A stretch of DNA of 64,000 nt from Tenodera sinensis. Taxonomy: Eukaryota; Arthropoda; Insecta; Mantodea; Mantidae. Positions 34,310 through 44,625 of this stretch are shown here, piece after piece. The translations under genes were made by a program, and so were the position numbers. The stretch spans positions 314,950,628 through 315,014,627 of the forward strand of contig CM060964.1 in assembly GCA_030765045.1 (NCBI GenBank), written 5' to 3'. Below the pieces are notes generated by a model. It had not been told where the DNA came from. It did not search any database and saw nothing but the letters and a program-made list of their open reading frames with translations. Each line of letters begins with the position of its first letter. Within the stretch, counting starts at the first letter, position 1.

Positions 34310-35618
34310 GTGAGTCGTGACTGGAGGATAGGGTTTACTAATGCAGAAAAAGCAGATATGCTCATGGTGTATGGAGAGTGTAGGAAGAACGCAGTTTGTT
34401 CTTGTACTGTGTATGCGGAAACGTATCCCAATAGACATCAACAATTTCAGCAAACGTTTATCAACCTCTTCAACCAATTATATGAAAGTGGTACTGTAAC
34501 ACCTAGAAGACATAACAAAACAAACCAGTGGCTGGAGAAGAGGCAGAAATTAATGTTTTGGCTGCTGTTGCAGTAGATCTGCACATTAGTTCCCGCACAA
34601 CCGCAATTGGAAGTGGTATGAGCCAGGCGAGTGTACTTCGCATTCTCCACCGACATAGGTTCCATCCCTATCTCATCTCTCTCCATCAAGAGCGGCATGG
34701 AAACAATTTTGAGAATCGTGTTAACTTTCATACATGGGCATAAAGACATGATACTCCAGATTCATCGTGTATCTTGTTTAGTGATACGGCAACATTTACT
34801 AATCATGGCCAGGTAAACCACAGAAACATGTACTATAGGTCTGTTGACAACCGGTTTCGTCAGGTGGAACGTCAGTGCCCATGGAGTTTAAACGTGTGGT
34901 GTGGGATAGTGAACCATCAGTTCATACGCACTTTTCACATAGAAGGAACCAAAGTATCACAGCCTCCTGACAGACCATCTGCCACAGATGCTAGAAGATG
35001 TTCCTTTGCAGACTAGGAAGAACTTGTGGTGCCAACATGATGGCTGTCCAGCCCATAGTGCACGAAGTACTACAGCTTGTCTTAACAGATTGTTTTCAAA
35101 TCGTTGGATTGGATGAAGAGGACCTGTACCTTGGCCAACCTGTTCACCAGATCTGACCCCTTTAGAGTTTTTTCTGTGGGGAAGGCTGAAAGACACTTTT
35201 TTGTAGTGTTTAATGCCCACTTTTACTACTACAGCACTGCAGGCAGTGACACTGATGATACATGGAATGAAGATGGAGCACCAGTGGAATGAGATGGCGG
35301 GGGAAACTGGAGAACCCAGAGGAAATCCGCCCCAGCGCCACTTCATCCACCACGAATCCCACATGTGGTTGCCTGGGATCGAACCCGGGCCGCTTTGGTG
35401 AGAAGCGAATGGTCTAACCAATCGGCTACAGTGCGGCTGCCTGAAAGACACTGTCTACAAGGATGTACCAACTACACCAGACGATATGAAATTGCATACT
35501 ACTGCTGCCTGCTCTGAAATTTCCGCTGAAATGCCAGAACATTTGCAGCGGTCTTTCCATAGCAGACTGGAAGCATGTATTAAAGCTGCTGGTGGTCGTT
35601 TTGAGCACAACTTTTAAA
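34310..35618 (+). pseudogene. DUF4817-type mariner-like transposase
   Basis: The N-terminus FTNAEKADMLMVYGECRKNA, then YPNRHQQFQQTFINL, is the DUF4817 DNA-binding-like domain. HISSRTTAIGSGMSQASVLRIL is a second helix-turn-helix. FSDTATFTNHGQVNHRN holds the first Asp, KNLWCQHDGCPAHSA the second and SPDLTPLEFFLWGRLKD the third acidic site. The last spacing is near 41 residues rather than the 34 of classical mariners. It has several frameshifts or stops, and a SINE cuts it at 35198-35440, after which LKDTVYKDVPTTPDDMKL to GGRFEHNF completes the protein. Confidence 0.85.
35198..35440 (-). repeat. SINE-B copy 2 with 12-bp target duplication
   Basis: CTGAAAGACACT occurs at 35186-35197 and 35441-35452. 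Between them is a minus-strand SINE: tRNA-Glu-like head at the right (GCCGCACTGTAGCCGATTGG, B box GGTTCGATCCCAGG), body GGTTCTCCAGTTTCCCC, A-rich 3' end at the left. Removing it restores the transposase reading from GRLKDT. Confidence 0.93.
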
Positions 35619-35907
35619 GGGCTATGTTCTCTTTACTTGTCAGAATCCACCGAGGTATTGTTATTCCATTTTGTTTTTCTTTAGTTTGTGCTACCATAGG
35701 TTGTACAAGTGTCGGTGTATAAAAGTTTCAAAATAAAATTTCTCATAAACTACTTGCAGTGGAATCTTGAACAAACACCACTGACATTCTAATTTACCCT
35801 ACCTTTATTTTGTTGATGTAACTAGGCATTGTTCCACTTAAAAAATTGTATGTTTGCTTTAAAAATACGCTTTTCCAGTATTATTAAAATCTGTTTATAT
35901 GCTAAAT

Positions 35908-38900
35908 GTTGTTGTTTTCTAGTGCCTTGCATCTGGCAATGAAGCCATTAGCATTCGTGCTTTCCAATACTTTTGAACTGTAGTTTCTTCTGATCTTAAT
36001 GCTTCACAGGTCTTCAAGTGTTCTTCATTCATTTCTGCTGGATCGTTACACAGGACACATATTGGTGAGGCTGAGATACCTATTCTGTAGAGATGACTTG
36101 CCAAGCAGTCATGATTTGTCAATAGTCGGAAGGCTGCAACAGCTGTTTTCCTTGGTCTCTGGGGGATTATATCTGGATTGGAAAGTAGTGTAATCCATTT
36201 TTTATCTTTGGCATTTGTTTCTATTTCTTGTAGGTATGAATGAGAAAAATTTTTAATGATCAAGCGTTTTATTGAGGAATATGAGAAATTGAATTTAGAC
36301 TTTTGTTTTATTGTTGTGCCATTCTTTGCAAGTGAGTCTGCAGCTTCGTTCCCCATGACTCCACAGTGTGCTGGAATCCATTGGAGATGAACAGTCTTAT
36401 TAACTTTTTGGAGTTGTGTTAACATTTTGTAGCATTCTCTAATTTTTGTTGACTTCTTTGTAGTATTTGAACATATTCCCTGAATTGCAGCTTTAGAATC
36501 TGAAAGAATTACTGCCTTGTTAAATTTATTTAAGGGAAGATTTAATAATTGTCGGAGAGCAATGTATATAGCCTCTATTTCTCCATCATAATTTGTTGTG
36601 TCCCTGCCAACAGAATGATAAAAGGAAAAATGTGAACATGTAACTCCAGCTCCAGTAAGGTTTTCCTTCGAGGATCCATCAGTATATATGTGCAGCCATT
36701 CTTCTGTGGGATACCTAGTATTGATTGTTTCCAGAGCTAGAAGTTTTTGTATTTCTTTTGGTGTGTCTGATTTACTTATTTCCTCTATTAATTCCAAATT
36801 GAAGGTAGGTTGCAATAATTCCAATGGATTTTCTCTTATAAGTAGATTTTCTCTGGTGTTAGGAATGTTCAATTTGGATTTAATCTGTGTTACCTTTTCT
36901 AGGAAACTACTATGAGTTTTAAGGATTGAAGGGGGGAGGTTCTCTTCTGTCCATTTAGAGTTTGGCAGTCGTAACATTTTCTCGTGTTGGAGCAATGCTT
37001 GTTCTTCTATTTTTGTTGTTATTGATGGGGTCCGTGTTAAGGCAAGCATGGCATCAATAGGTGTGGATTTAACTGCTCCAGTGATTAGGCGAAGAGCCTG
37101 ATTTTGTATTGGTTCAAGTTTATTGATGTTAGCATTTGCTGCTGTTATTAAAGCTTCAGAACAGTACAAGAGGTTTGGTTTAATATACATTTTGTATGTT
37201 GTGTTAAGGACTCTCCTTGAGCAGCCCCATTTAGCACCAGCTAACCTTTTCAGGATTTGTAATTTCTTTTCAACCTTTTCTGAGATGTTTGTTATATGTT
37301 TTTTCCAAGTTAGCTTTCTGTCGAATGTGATGCCTAAGTATTTGGCATAATCAACTGCTTTGAGTGGATTACCATTATAATTTATGTTAATATTAACTGG
37401 TTTGTATTTTAGTGTAAATAATTCATAATTTGTTTTTTCCACATTGATAGTCATGAGGTTTTTGGAGCTCCATTCATGTACTTTGTTTAGGGCTGTTTCT
37501 ATTCTGTCTTTAATTAATTCAGGTTTTTTTGAAGAGCCTGAAGTCCAAATGACTACATCGTCAGCAAATAAAGCAATTTTGGTTTCTAAAGTTTTTATTA
37601 TTGATGGAAGGTCATTTATATATATGTTAAAGAGTGTTGTGCTCAGAACAGCACCTTGTGGAAGTCCTCGGTGTGTTTGTTTATATTTGGAAATGTATGT
37701 ATTATATTTTGTGGCACAAAATCTTTGTGAAATAAACTGAGTTATCCACTTAAGCATGTTACTTTTCACACCTATTGATTGCAACTTCTCAACTAATTTA
37801 TTTCTCCAGACTGAGTCATATGCTGATTTAAAGTCAATGAATACTGCCAAGGTATCCTCCTTTCTATTGAAAGCTTCCTTGATGTCTTGGCTTAGTAGGA
37901 GTACATTTTCACTTGTACTATGATTCTGTCTGAAGCCGGTCTGTGAACTATTAATTAAGTTGTAATATTCTAGGAACCAGTTAAGTCTAGATGCCACCAT
38001 TCTTTCCATCACTTTTGCAATAACACTGGTCAAAGATATTGGTCTAAAACTATTAATATTGTTTGAGGGTTTGTTTTTCTTTAAAATCGGGATGATAATG
38101 GCTTTTTTCCAGTCGGAAGGTACAGTCATTCTCCAACACGTGTTATACAGTTTAAGTAGGATTTCTTTTCCTTTCCTGCCAAGGTGTTTAATAAACTCTG
38201 GGTGGATCTTGTCAGGTCCTGGAGATTTTTTGTTCTGTAATTGTTCTATTGCTAAATCCAGTTCTGTTTCATTAAAATCCTGAATAAAAATATCATTTCG
38301 TATACCTTTTGGCTTACTAGTTTCTCTGATAGTTTTTTGGATAGCCTTATCTTGTTTTTTATACGCTTGGGGTATTCTTTGTGATTGGGCATAAAACTTG
38401 TTAAGGGATTCTGCTATTTCCCTATCTGTAGTTAAGCTTTTGTTATTATATTTTAATGGTTCAGTTGTATTTTTGGATAATTTTGTTTTATTAAGGAATT
38501 TGTATATTTTATTTCCATCTTTCCTATAGTCTATATGTTCTATAAAATTTGTGAAACTGGCCCTTTTTGCTGTAATTAATTCTTTCTTAAAAATGGCTGC
38601 TTTTCTTCTCCAGTTTAAAGATGGAGACCAAAAGTAGCTATATTTCTTTAACTTTCCTTTGGGGATATGTGTTTTGGCTGCTGTCAATAATATTTCACAA
38701 ATTTTTTTATTCATTTCATCTGTTGACTTGAACTCTGATTCTAACAGTATATTACACTTCCCTTCTATCTCATTTTGGAAACTGGACCAATCTGCTTTTT
38801 TAAAATTCCAAGAAGTTTTAACTTTTGGTTTGTTACTTTTATTTATTAGACCTCTTATGGAGTTTATGGTGATTCTGTGGCCTGAACCTGGGTCTTCTAT

Positions 38901-38949
38901 TATTTCTCTTTTTGTATTGTCAATTATGTACAAGCCCCAGATTACCAAG
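35908..38949 (-). mobile_element. 5'-truncated LINE with intact RT/RNase H frame
   Basis: The unit interrupts the right terminal repeat of mariner-like element c. The minus-strand 3' end is AAAACAACAAC at 35908-35918 and the 5' end cuts into the endonuclease. Comparison with the uninterrupted left repeat places the insertion between ...ATTG and ATTT... with little or no target duplication. RT followed by RNase H and a CCHC-like knuckle fits the jockey/I-type group; the exact clade is unsure. Confidence 0.9.
35919..38948 (-). CDS. LINE polyprotein: RT + RNase H + zinc knuckle
   Basis: An uninterrupted frame of 1009 codons. Residues 1-30 are the end of a lost AP-type endonuclease. RT spans about 240-560, with SPGPDKIHPEF at 242, IDFKSAYD (catalytic Asp 372), LPQG at 429 and FADD at 461-464. 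RNase H spans about 752-885, with Asp757 in YTDGSS, Glu790, Asp817 in LSDSKAA, His861 and Asp871 (WIPAHCG, GNEAADSLAK). A knuckle C964-x2-C967...H977-x3-C981 ends it. The product would copy and integrate its own RNA. The frame opens at TTG, not ATG, because of the 5' truncation, so it has no own start or promoter. The lack of stops indicates a young insertion. Confidence 0.93.
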   Translation of the reverse strand: MVIWGLYIIDNTKREIIEDPGSGHRITINSIRGLINKSNKPKVKTSWNFKKADWSSFQNEIEGKCNILLESEFKSTDEMNKKICEILLTAAKTHIPKGKLKKYSYFWSPSLNWRRKAAIFKKELITAKRASFTNFIEHIDYRKDGNKIYKFLNKTKLSKNTTEPLKYNNKSLTTDREIAESLNKFYAQSQRIPQAYKKQDKAIQKTIRETSKPKGIRNDIFIQDFNETELDLAIEQLQNKKSPGPDKIHPEFIKHLGRKGKEILLKLYNTCWRMTVPSDWKKAIIIPILKKNKPSNNINSFRPISLTSVIAKVMERMVASRLNWFLEYYNLINSSQTGFRQNHSTSENVLLLSQDIKEAFNRKEDTLAVFIDFKSAYDSVWRNKLVEKLQSIGVKSNMLKWITQFISQRFCATKYNTYISKYKQTHRGLPQGAVLSTTLFNIYINDLPSIIKTLETKIALFADDVVIWTSGSSKKPELIKDRIETALNKVHEWSSKNLMTINVEKTNYELFTLKYKPVNININYNGNPLKAVDYAKYLGITFDRKLTWKKHITNISEKVEKKLQILKRLAGAKWGCSRRVLNTTYKMYIKPNLLYCSEALITAANANINKLEPIQNQALRLITGAVKSTPIDAMLALTRTPSITTKIEEQALLQHEKMLRLPNSKWTEENLPPSILKTHSSFLEKVTQIKSKLNIPNTRENLLIRENPLELLQPTFNLELIEEISKSDTPKEIQKLLALETINTRYPTEEWLHIYTDGSSKENLTGAGVTCSHFSFYHSVGRDTTNYDGEIEAIYIALRQLLNLPLNKFNKAVILSDSKAAIQGICSNTTKKSTKIRECYKMLTQLQKVNKTVHLQWIPAHCGVMGNEAADSLAKNGTTIKQKSKFNFSYSSIKRLIIKNFSHSYLQEIETNAKDKKWITLLSNPDIIPQRPRKTAVAAFRLLTNHDCLASHLYRIGISASPICVLCNDPAEMNEEHLKTCEALRSEETTVQKYWKARMLMASLPDARH

Positions 38950-39030
38950 CAATCTGTGAAAACTGCACATCAATAGTACTTTCCATTTCTGAAATATTTG
39001 CAGTGCAAGTTTTAGATGATTTACCCTGTA

Positions 39031-40489
39031 TGATCGGTTTGCTGCCCCACAAAACATACTAAATGTTGTCCATGTTTTTTTTTGAGACATCCTATATATA
39101 TAAACAATTTTCTTCCATGCAAGTGAAATATAGCGCAAATATTTTAAATCAGATTTTACAATATTCATGGTTTCAATATCATTAACTGTGTTTTGCTAAG
39201 CTGTCAATCTTTGTCCTAAACATCACTAACACAAAAGGACTACTACAAACTTAATGTTAAACCAGGAACTGGGTCAAAAGTGCCTGGAGCACCAAATTAC
39301 TTCATAGGATTTCGGCTATACAGAAACATATGAAATGTTTGTGTTGCATAAAGGATAGAAGATATGATAGCCCAGTTTATAAGTTTGTCTGCTTGGTATG
39401 TTGGAAGTTCTGTAGTTTGCATTTTTAAGATGTTCAGAATGCTTAAATTTAGAACAGTATGTCTAATGCCATGATAGACATTCTAATTTACTTCTCCCGA
39501 GTTTCTCATATTCCAAATCTCAAATGTGAACACATGGGACCTGCTTCTCAAAGAGACATGTGTAATGTCCGATAGGTGACAGGCTGACAGCTACAGGAGG
39601 TATATGCTACAAGTAGGCATGATTTTCATTTCATAAACATTTTTGTTGTACTTGTCCACCATTCACAGTCTACTCAAGAAGTGAGATGGTTTCTGAGAAC
39701 AAACTTGTACTCATAATTACTGCATAGAATACATTTTATACAAAACATGCACCATCATCTAATTTGTATCAGAATGAAATCATGTGTGTTCATATTGAGG
39801 TCCACTGGTTGCTTATTACAGCATATGGTTTTTCTCAATAGGCTTTCAATTACCAGGTATCCCTTTAGAATTAGTAATTCATCTATGGTCATCCATTCTT
39901 TTACAGGAGAGTCTTTATAACTACCACATGGATTGCAGTGTGCACTCTCTATTTTAGTACAATTAAATTGCTTTGAAATAATAGTTACTGAAATTAAACC
40001 CATGGCTGCAAAATGATGTTTCCTGGCTGTTGCTCATATTTTACTTTCTTGGCCCATGTCAGTACTATCAATTTTCTTGGAATCCAAGCAAATTTGAAGT
40101 GTTGAAAATGTGGATCATTAGAATTCACTTATGTGTGAAAATAAATGAGCTTCTTGTCCTCAAGGAAAGTCTATTATTACTGATCATGAGAATAATATAC
40201 TTATATGTTCCTAACTATTAAATAGTTAATCAAAAAATAAGTTTGAAGAGCTGTTCAAACTTGTTGCTTTAAATAATTACTTTTATTAACCTACCACTGA
40301 AATTTTAGGAATGTGTGTTTTAATATACTATATTACAAATGCTCAGTTCTTTCCTCATCAATTCTACCTACTTACTCCATCTTTTTAAAAAGTGGGGCAG
40401 GGCAATTTTGAAAAACATATTGTAGGGTATTATAATAGAAATAACATTTTCATTTTCTTTCTTTTCTCTGTTTTCCAACATTTTGCTTT
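39031..40489. other. intergenic, no supported gene
   Basis: AT-rich; nothing recognised. Confidence 0.45.
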
Positions 40490-40830
40490 CCTGGTGCCAT
40501 GAGTGGGGTGCAGAACTGGAGGGTGGGACTTGGTCAATGCCCCAAGCCCTCCCAGCTGGTTATGTTGGGGTAGCTACTTCCTTATCAAGTAGCTCCTCAA
40601 TTGGCCCCTCCAGTATCTAACGAGGCTGAGTGTCCCCCTGCCAGACCTCCCAGTGGGGGAAAAATCCCCATGCTGATATTAGGGATCGCACCCTCCTATG
40701 TACCAGAGGCAGGCACACTATCACTGCGCTATGAAGACAGTAGTGGGCAGAGGTGGGGGACGCAGTGGCCAGGTGATAAGCCTTGGCCCATGAAGGGCTG
40801 TTATGGCAGTTTTATTTTGTTTTTATGAAA
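40490..40830 (-). repeat. GC-rich tRNA-derived SINE (SINE-D)
   Basis: On the minus strand CATAGCGCAGTGATAGTGTG (A-box region), CTGGTACATAGG and GGGTGCGATCCCTAA (B box) form a tRNA-like head. The body is GC-rich, in contrast to the AT-rich flanks. Single copy in this window. Confidence 0.65.
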
Positions 40831-40904
40831 TAAAGTCTTATTTAACAGACTTTGGCTACATATCAATTTTTACAGTGTAATACAAAGCACTTCTTCATTT
40901 GATT

Positions 40905-41252
40905 ACCCTCCTCGTGTGAAAGATTGACACCTCCTAGGACTTACAGCCTGTGCCTAGGGTCATATGATTGTTGGGGAGCAGAGAAACCTGGGGACTGGAC
41001 AGAGTGAAGACTGGGAAGTGGAAGGTTAGCCCAGAACCAGGTATGAGAGTGAGGAAGAGGATGATATGAAATGTAGGCAAAATGGATGAAGGGAAAGGTG
41101 ATGATGGAGCAGTTGGTGTAATGAGTGGTGGGGTAAACTGGGGATAACCAGCCCAAATGCTGTTTCTCCACCACAAATACCACATACAGGTCCCTGGGAT
41201 TAAACCTGGGCCGCAAATGGTCTAACCGCTTGGCCACAGCACTGCCCATAAT
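40905..41252 (-). repeat. SINE-B copy 3
   Basis: The tRNA-like head at the right (GCCAAGCGGTTAGACCATTT reversed, decayed B box GGTTTAATCCCAGG) and the CAGTTTACCCC body match the copies at 32480 and 35198. The left boundary is approximate. Confidence 0.7.
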
Positions 41253-42879
41253 ACAAAGAACAAGAATTTAAATACTGATTAAAAGTTGGAACTTTCAATA
41301 ACAAAACCCCTTAAAATGACAATTGTATAAAATCTTCCAGTTTTGGAACACACTTTATTTTAGAGGTAAAATTCTTAAGAATTCTTAAATTTTCTTTTGA
41401 ACATATTCCACTGATTGCTTAAGGTTCTCAGGAAGCATTTATGTACAATTTTTATTCGTAGCTTTAAAGATCTTTTTACCTCTACTACTACAGTGAAAAT
41501 AATGATTAAAATATTACTTTTTTTGTATAAGTAGTTATAAATGAGTATCCACTGAATTCCTGTCAACCACATCACTAGACCACATGATATTGAATGAACA
41601 AATAGGAAACAAGAGTAACTTGTAGAATACTACGAAGTGTAACCAATGTTACTATCTGGGTTAGAATTTTCACACACACCAAAGGTAAAATGGATCTGTT
41701 ATTATCTTCGTGAAACTGAACACTTGTTGAGCAACTAAAATTCATCCGTCACCATACCTATGTCTACTGCTTGCTCATAGTTTGTCATAGCTTCATGAAA
41801 CAAACTAGTCGTTTTTCTCAATCCGACAGACATTTCACTTATCCTATCAACGCTTATCATTTTGTGAAACAGGTCCTGAAGTCCACATGGCTTTGAGTAA
41901 TTTTGTTCACCATCTCACAAAACTTAGGCAGTCTATGGAACTATAAACGTTTAAGAGAGGCAGCAAAAATAAAATATAGTTTTCTGGAAATCATTTAGCA
42001 CAAATTTACATACTGCACTGCATAAACAGCAAGCTTTAGGCTTGCTTGTGAAAGTAAAATGACTAAGGACAGCATATGTTATGTAGAGGTAGGTAAAGTT
42101 TTGTAGTTTTATTTACCAACTATATAAAAACATCACTTAATTTTAAGTATAACAGACAAATTGAAACATAAAGCTTCAGCAGCTGAAGGAACATTTGGTC
42201 ACAACACTATGTTTTGTATCATTAAAAGCACTGACCCCTGCTATAAACCATCTTCCTGTGTCATATGAAAATGGAAAGAAATATCAATACACTATGTTAC
42301 GACTTTCATTTACAAGACTTTTAGATAATGCAACTTCGTTCGGCTTAACAAAATATATCAGTGTAGTTATGCAAAATAACTCGTCAACTAATGAGAAAAA
42401 TTCTGTTTAACTTTGCAAATCCAGGATGATATCAAAAGACAGATCTGCAAGATTTATATAAAATGATATGTCTGTCATCTCAAGAACTGTGGTACCTCAG
42501 CAGCTTTTCTATCCTTTGCCAAGAAAGTATCAAGCATATCACACAATGGAACTAAATACCGGAAGTTGACATTTGGCTATAGATGCAGCCATTGGTCCAA
42601 AAACATTCCTATATCTTGCTTAAACAATGGAGAATATTTATTTCCCGACACGGTTGTCATCAATGAATGCCATACATTTGTGCCTTATTGCGATAATTTT
42701 ATCTTTGAATATATTTATAAAAATTTAAATTTTATTTTTGCAATGATGTTTTATTTTAAAATATATAAACTGAGTAAGATGTAAATGGATGTAGACTACT
42801 TGAATAATCAGTCAGCAGCATTTATTTGATCAATACATCTACTTAACTGGAAAATTATTCCAATTTTATCATTTCAATT
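41253..42879. other. intergenic, no supported gene
   Basis: No motif-bearing frame or repeat end recognised. Confidence 0.45.
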
Positions 42880-43694
42880 TTAGGTTCTTCGGATAGTGCA
42901 CTGCAGATTTTAGGTGGTCTTTATTAATTTCTGCTCCAAAATCGCATAAGTGGCAAATGGGAGAAGTCACAATTCCAATCCTACTCAGATGACTTCCAAG
43001 AAAATCATGACCAGTTATTAATCTGAAGGATGCTATAGCTGTTTTTTGGGAACATTGTGCTAAGTTATCTGGGTGAATAATAAGAGCTTTCCAAATCTTT
43101 CCTTCAGTTCTGAAGTCTTAGCTTTTCATCATGAGATATTGTAAACAGATTGGTATGGCAAGTTTGGTGTTTTTTTCTTTTAAGTTGCACTGCGGGTTAT
43201 AGAACCCTTTTTAGCTAAACAAACTGCAGCTTTGTTACCAAATATGCTACTGTGAGCCTGGAAGCTACTGAAGGCGTACCTTTTTATGTAGTCTGATTAG
43301 TTGAACATTTTGTTTGTATTGCAGCTTTCGAGTCTGAGAATATTACTGTGATATAGCTGTTGACTGGTAGACTTAAAGTTGTGTTAATGTTGTGTAAATT
43401 GTGGTCATTTCTGCATCAAAACTTATGCTGTGTGCCCCTAGTGGATGACAGAATGAGAAAAGGTTGCATGTAACTCCAGCACTTGCGTTACCATCTTTAA
43501 GAGAACTGTCAGTGAAAATGTGTAACCATTCATTCATAAGGTATTTGGTATGTATGGTTTCTAAAGCAAAGGCACTTAAAATATCTGCATTTTCTTCAAT
43601 TTGTGATGTTAATGAATGGATCTGTGTTATGACTAATACAGCATCTATAGGTGTGGATCTTACTCCTGCTGTAATCAGTATGACTTGATTTATA

Positions 43695-44625
43695 TGAGGG
43701 TTGTCCGTAAAATAAGGTTCCCAATTTTTTTTCACAATAAAAAACATTTAATGACATTGAATAATACATTTCTCGAAAGCTTACCCATTTTCCTATTTTT
43801 TGACATAATCGCCATTCTGATCAATGCAGTTTCGCATGTAGTGTACCATCTTTTGTATGTCTGCAACATAGAACTCTCCCGCCACGCGGCAAAGATAGCT
43901 CAAAACAGTTTCTTTCAGTTCCTCTCTGGTTCTGAAATGCGTCCCATGCAGATGTTTCCTCAAGTCTGGGAAGAGATGGTAGTCACTTGGAGCTAGATCT
44001 GGGCTATAAGGAGGGAGTGTGACAGTATCCCATCCAAATTTGTGGATGAGATTGGTTGTCATATGGGCAATGTGCAGATGAGTGTTGTCCTCATGGAAAT
44101 GCACTCCCTTCGTAAGCATGCTTCCACCCACCTTGGTATACCCTAAATGATTGGTCAAAATTTTGTGAACGTAGGTCTTGCTGACATCAGGGATCATCTT
44201 GCAGGTCTCCTGAACTGGCACCCTTCCATTTTTAAGCATTGCCTCTTCCACTTTCACAATCGTTTTGTCTGAAACCAATAGCCGTCCAGAATGTTGGTCG
44301 TCCTGGATGTCTGTACGCGTCTTTGAATTCTCTGCACCATTTGCGCATGTGTTGTATGCTCTCTGCACGCTTCACTCAGTTGGGAATGAATGTCCATCAG
44401 TGCAGTCTTTTTGCACACAAAAACTGTCTCACAAAGCATAAGAAATGGGAGAAGAAAGTGGAAGCTCCATTTCTAATAGCTCCCAAGTCAAGACTGAGCA
44501 TCACAGACAGCTCACAGGATGGGGTATTGGGAGGGGGAGAACCAAGCCAGTGTTGCTGGATCTCCTGTAACAGCATTCCTCGCGACTGCAGATCCTTGGG
44601 AACCTTATTTTACGGACAACCCTCA
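43695..44625 (-). mobile_element. deleted mariner inside the decayed LINE
   Basis: Inverted termini TGAGGGTTGTCCGTAAAATA...GTTCCCA face each other at both ends, flanked by TA (43693-43694, 44626-44627). At 931 bp it is short for a mariner. The same terminus occurs alone at 14203. LINE sequence (the STPIDAVLVITQ region and the RT thumb) continues on either side. Confidence 0.92.
43793..44439 (-). pseudogene. mariner transposase with in-frame core deletion
   Basis: The N-terminal HTH region survives in two overlapping frames (QLSEACREHTTHAQMVQRIQ, then VSDKTIVKVEEAMLKNGRVP and YVHKILTNHLGYTKV). The frame then jumps from GYTKVGGS to MLTKGVHFHEDNTHLHIAHM, deleting about 130 residues that hold the first catalytic Asp, yet stays in frame. 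HEDNTH and LPPYSPDLAPSDYHLFPDLR keep the second and third Asp sites. The 191-codon product would bind DNA poorly or competitively but could not catalyse. It has one frameshift near the N-terminus. Confidence 0.88.

Larger units (their letters stand above)
33910..39028 (+). mobile_element. mariner-like element c, split by SINE and LINE
   Basis: The left terminus 33910 to about 34165 (after TA) is a ~255-bp inverted repeat. Its partner is in two pieces: the outer part at 38950-39028 and the inner part at 35720-35907, separated by a LINE at 35908-38949. CTAAAACTTGCAC and GTGCAGTTTTCA mark the outer part; CAACAATGCCTAGTTACATC-type sequence (seen inverted at 35810-35830) marks the inner part. TA follows at 39029-39030. 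The original element was about 1.8 kb. Confidence 0.88.

Noticed and set aside
35999..38976. Plus-strand frames opposite the LINE
   Set aside because: All are antisense shadows of the 1009-codon RT/RNase H frame.
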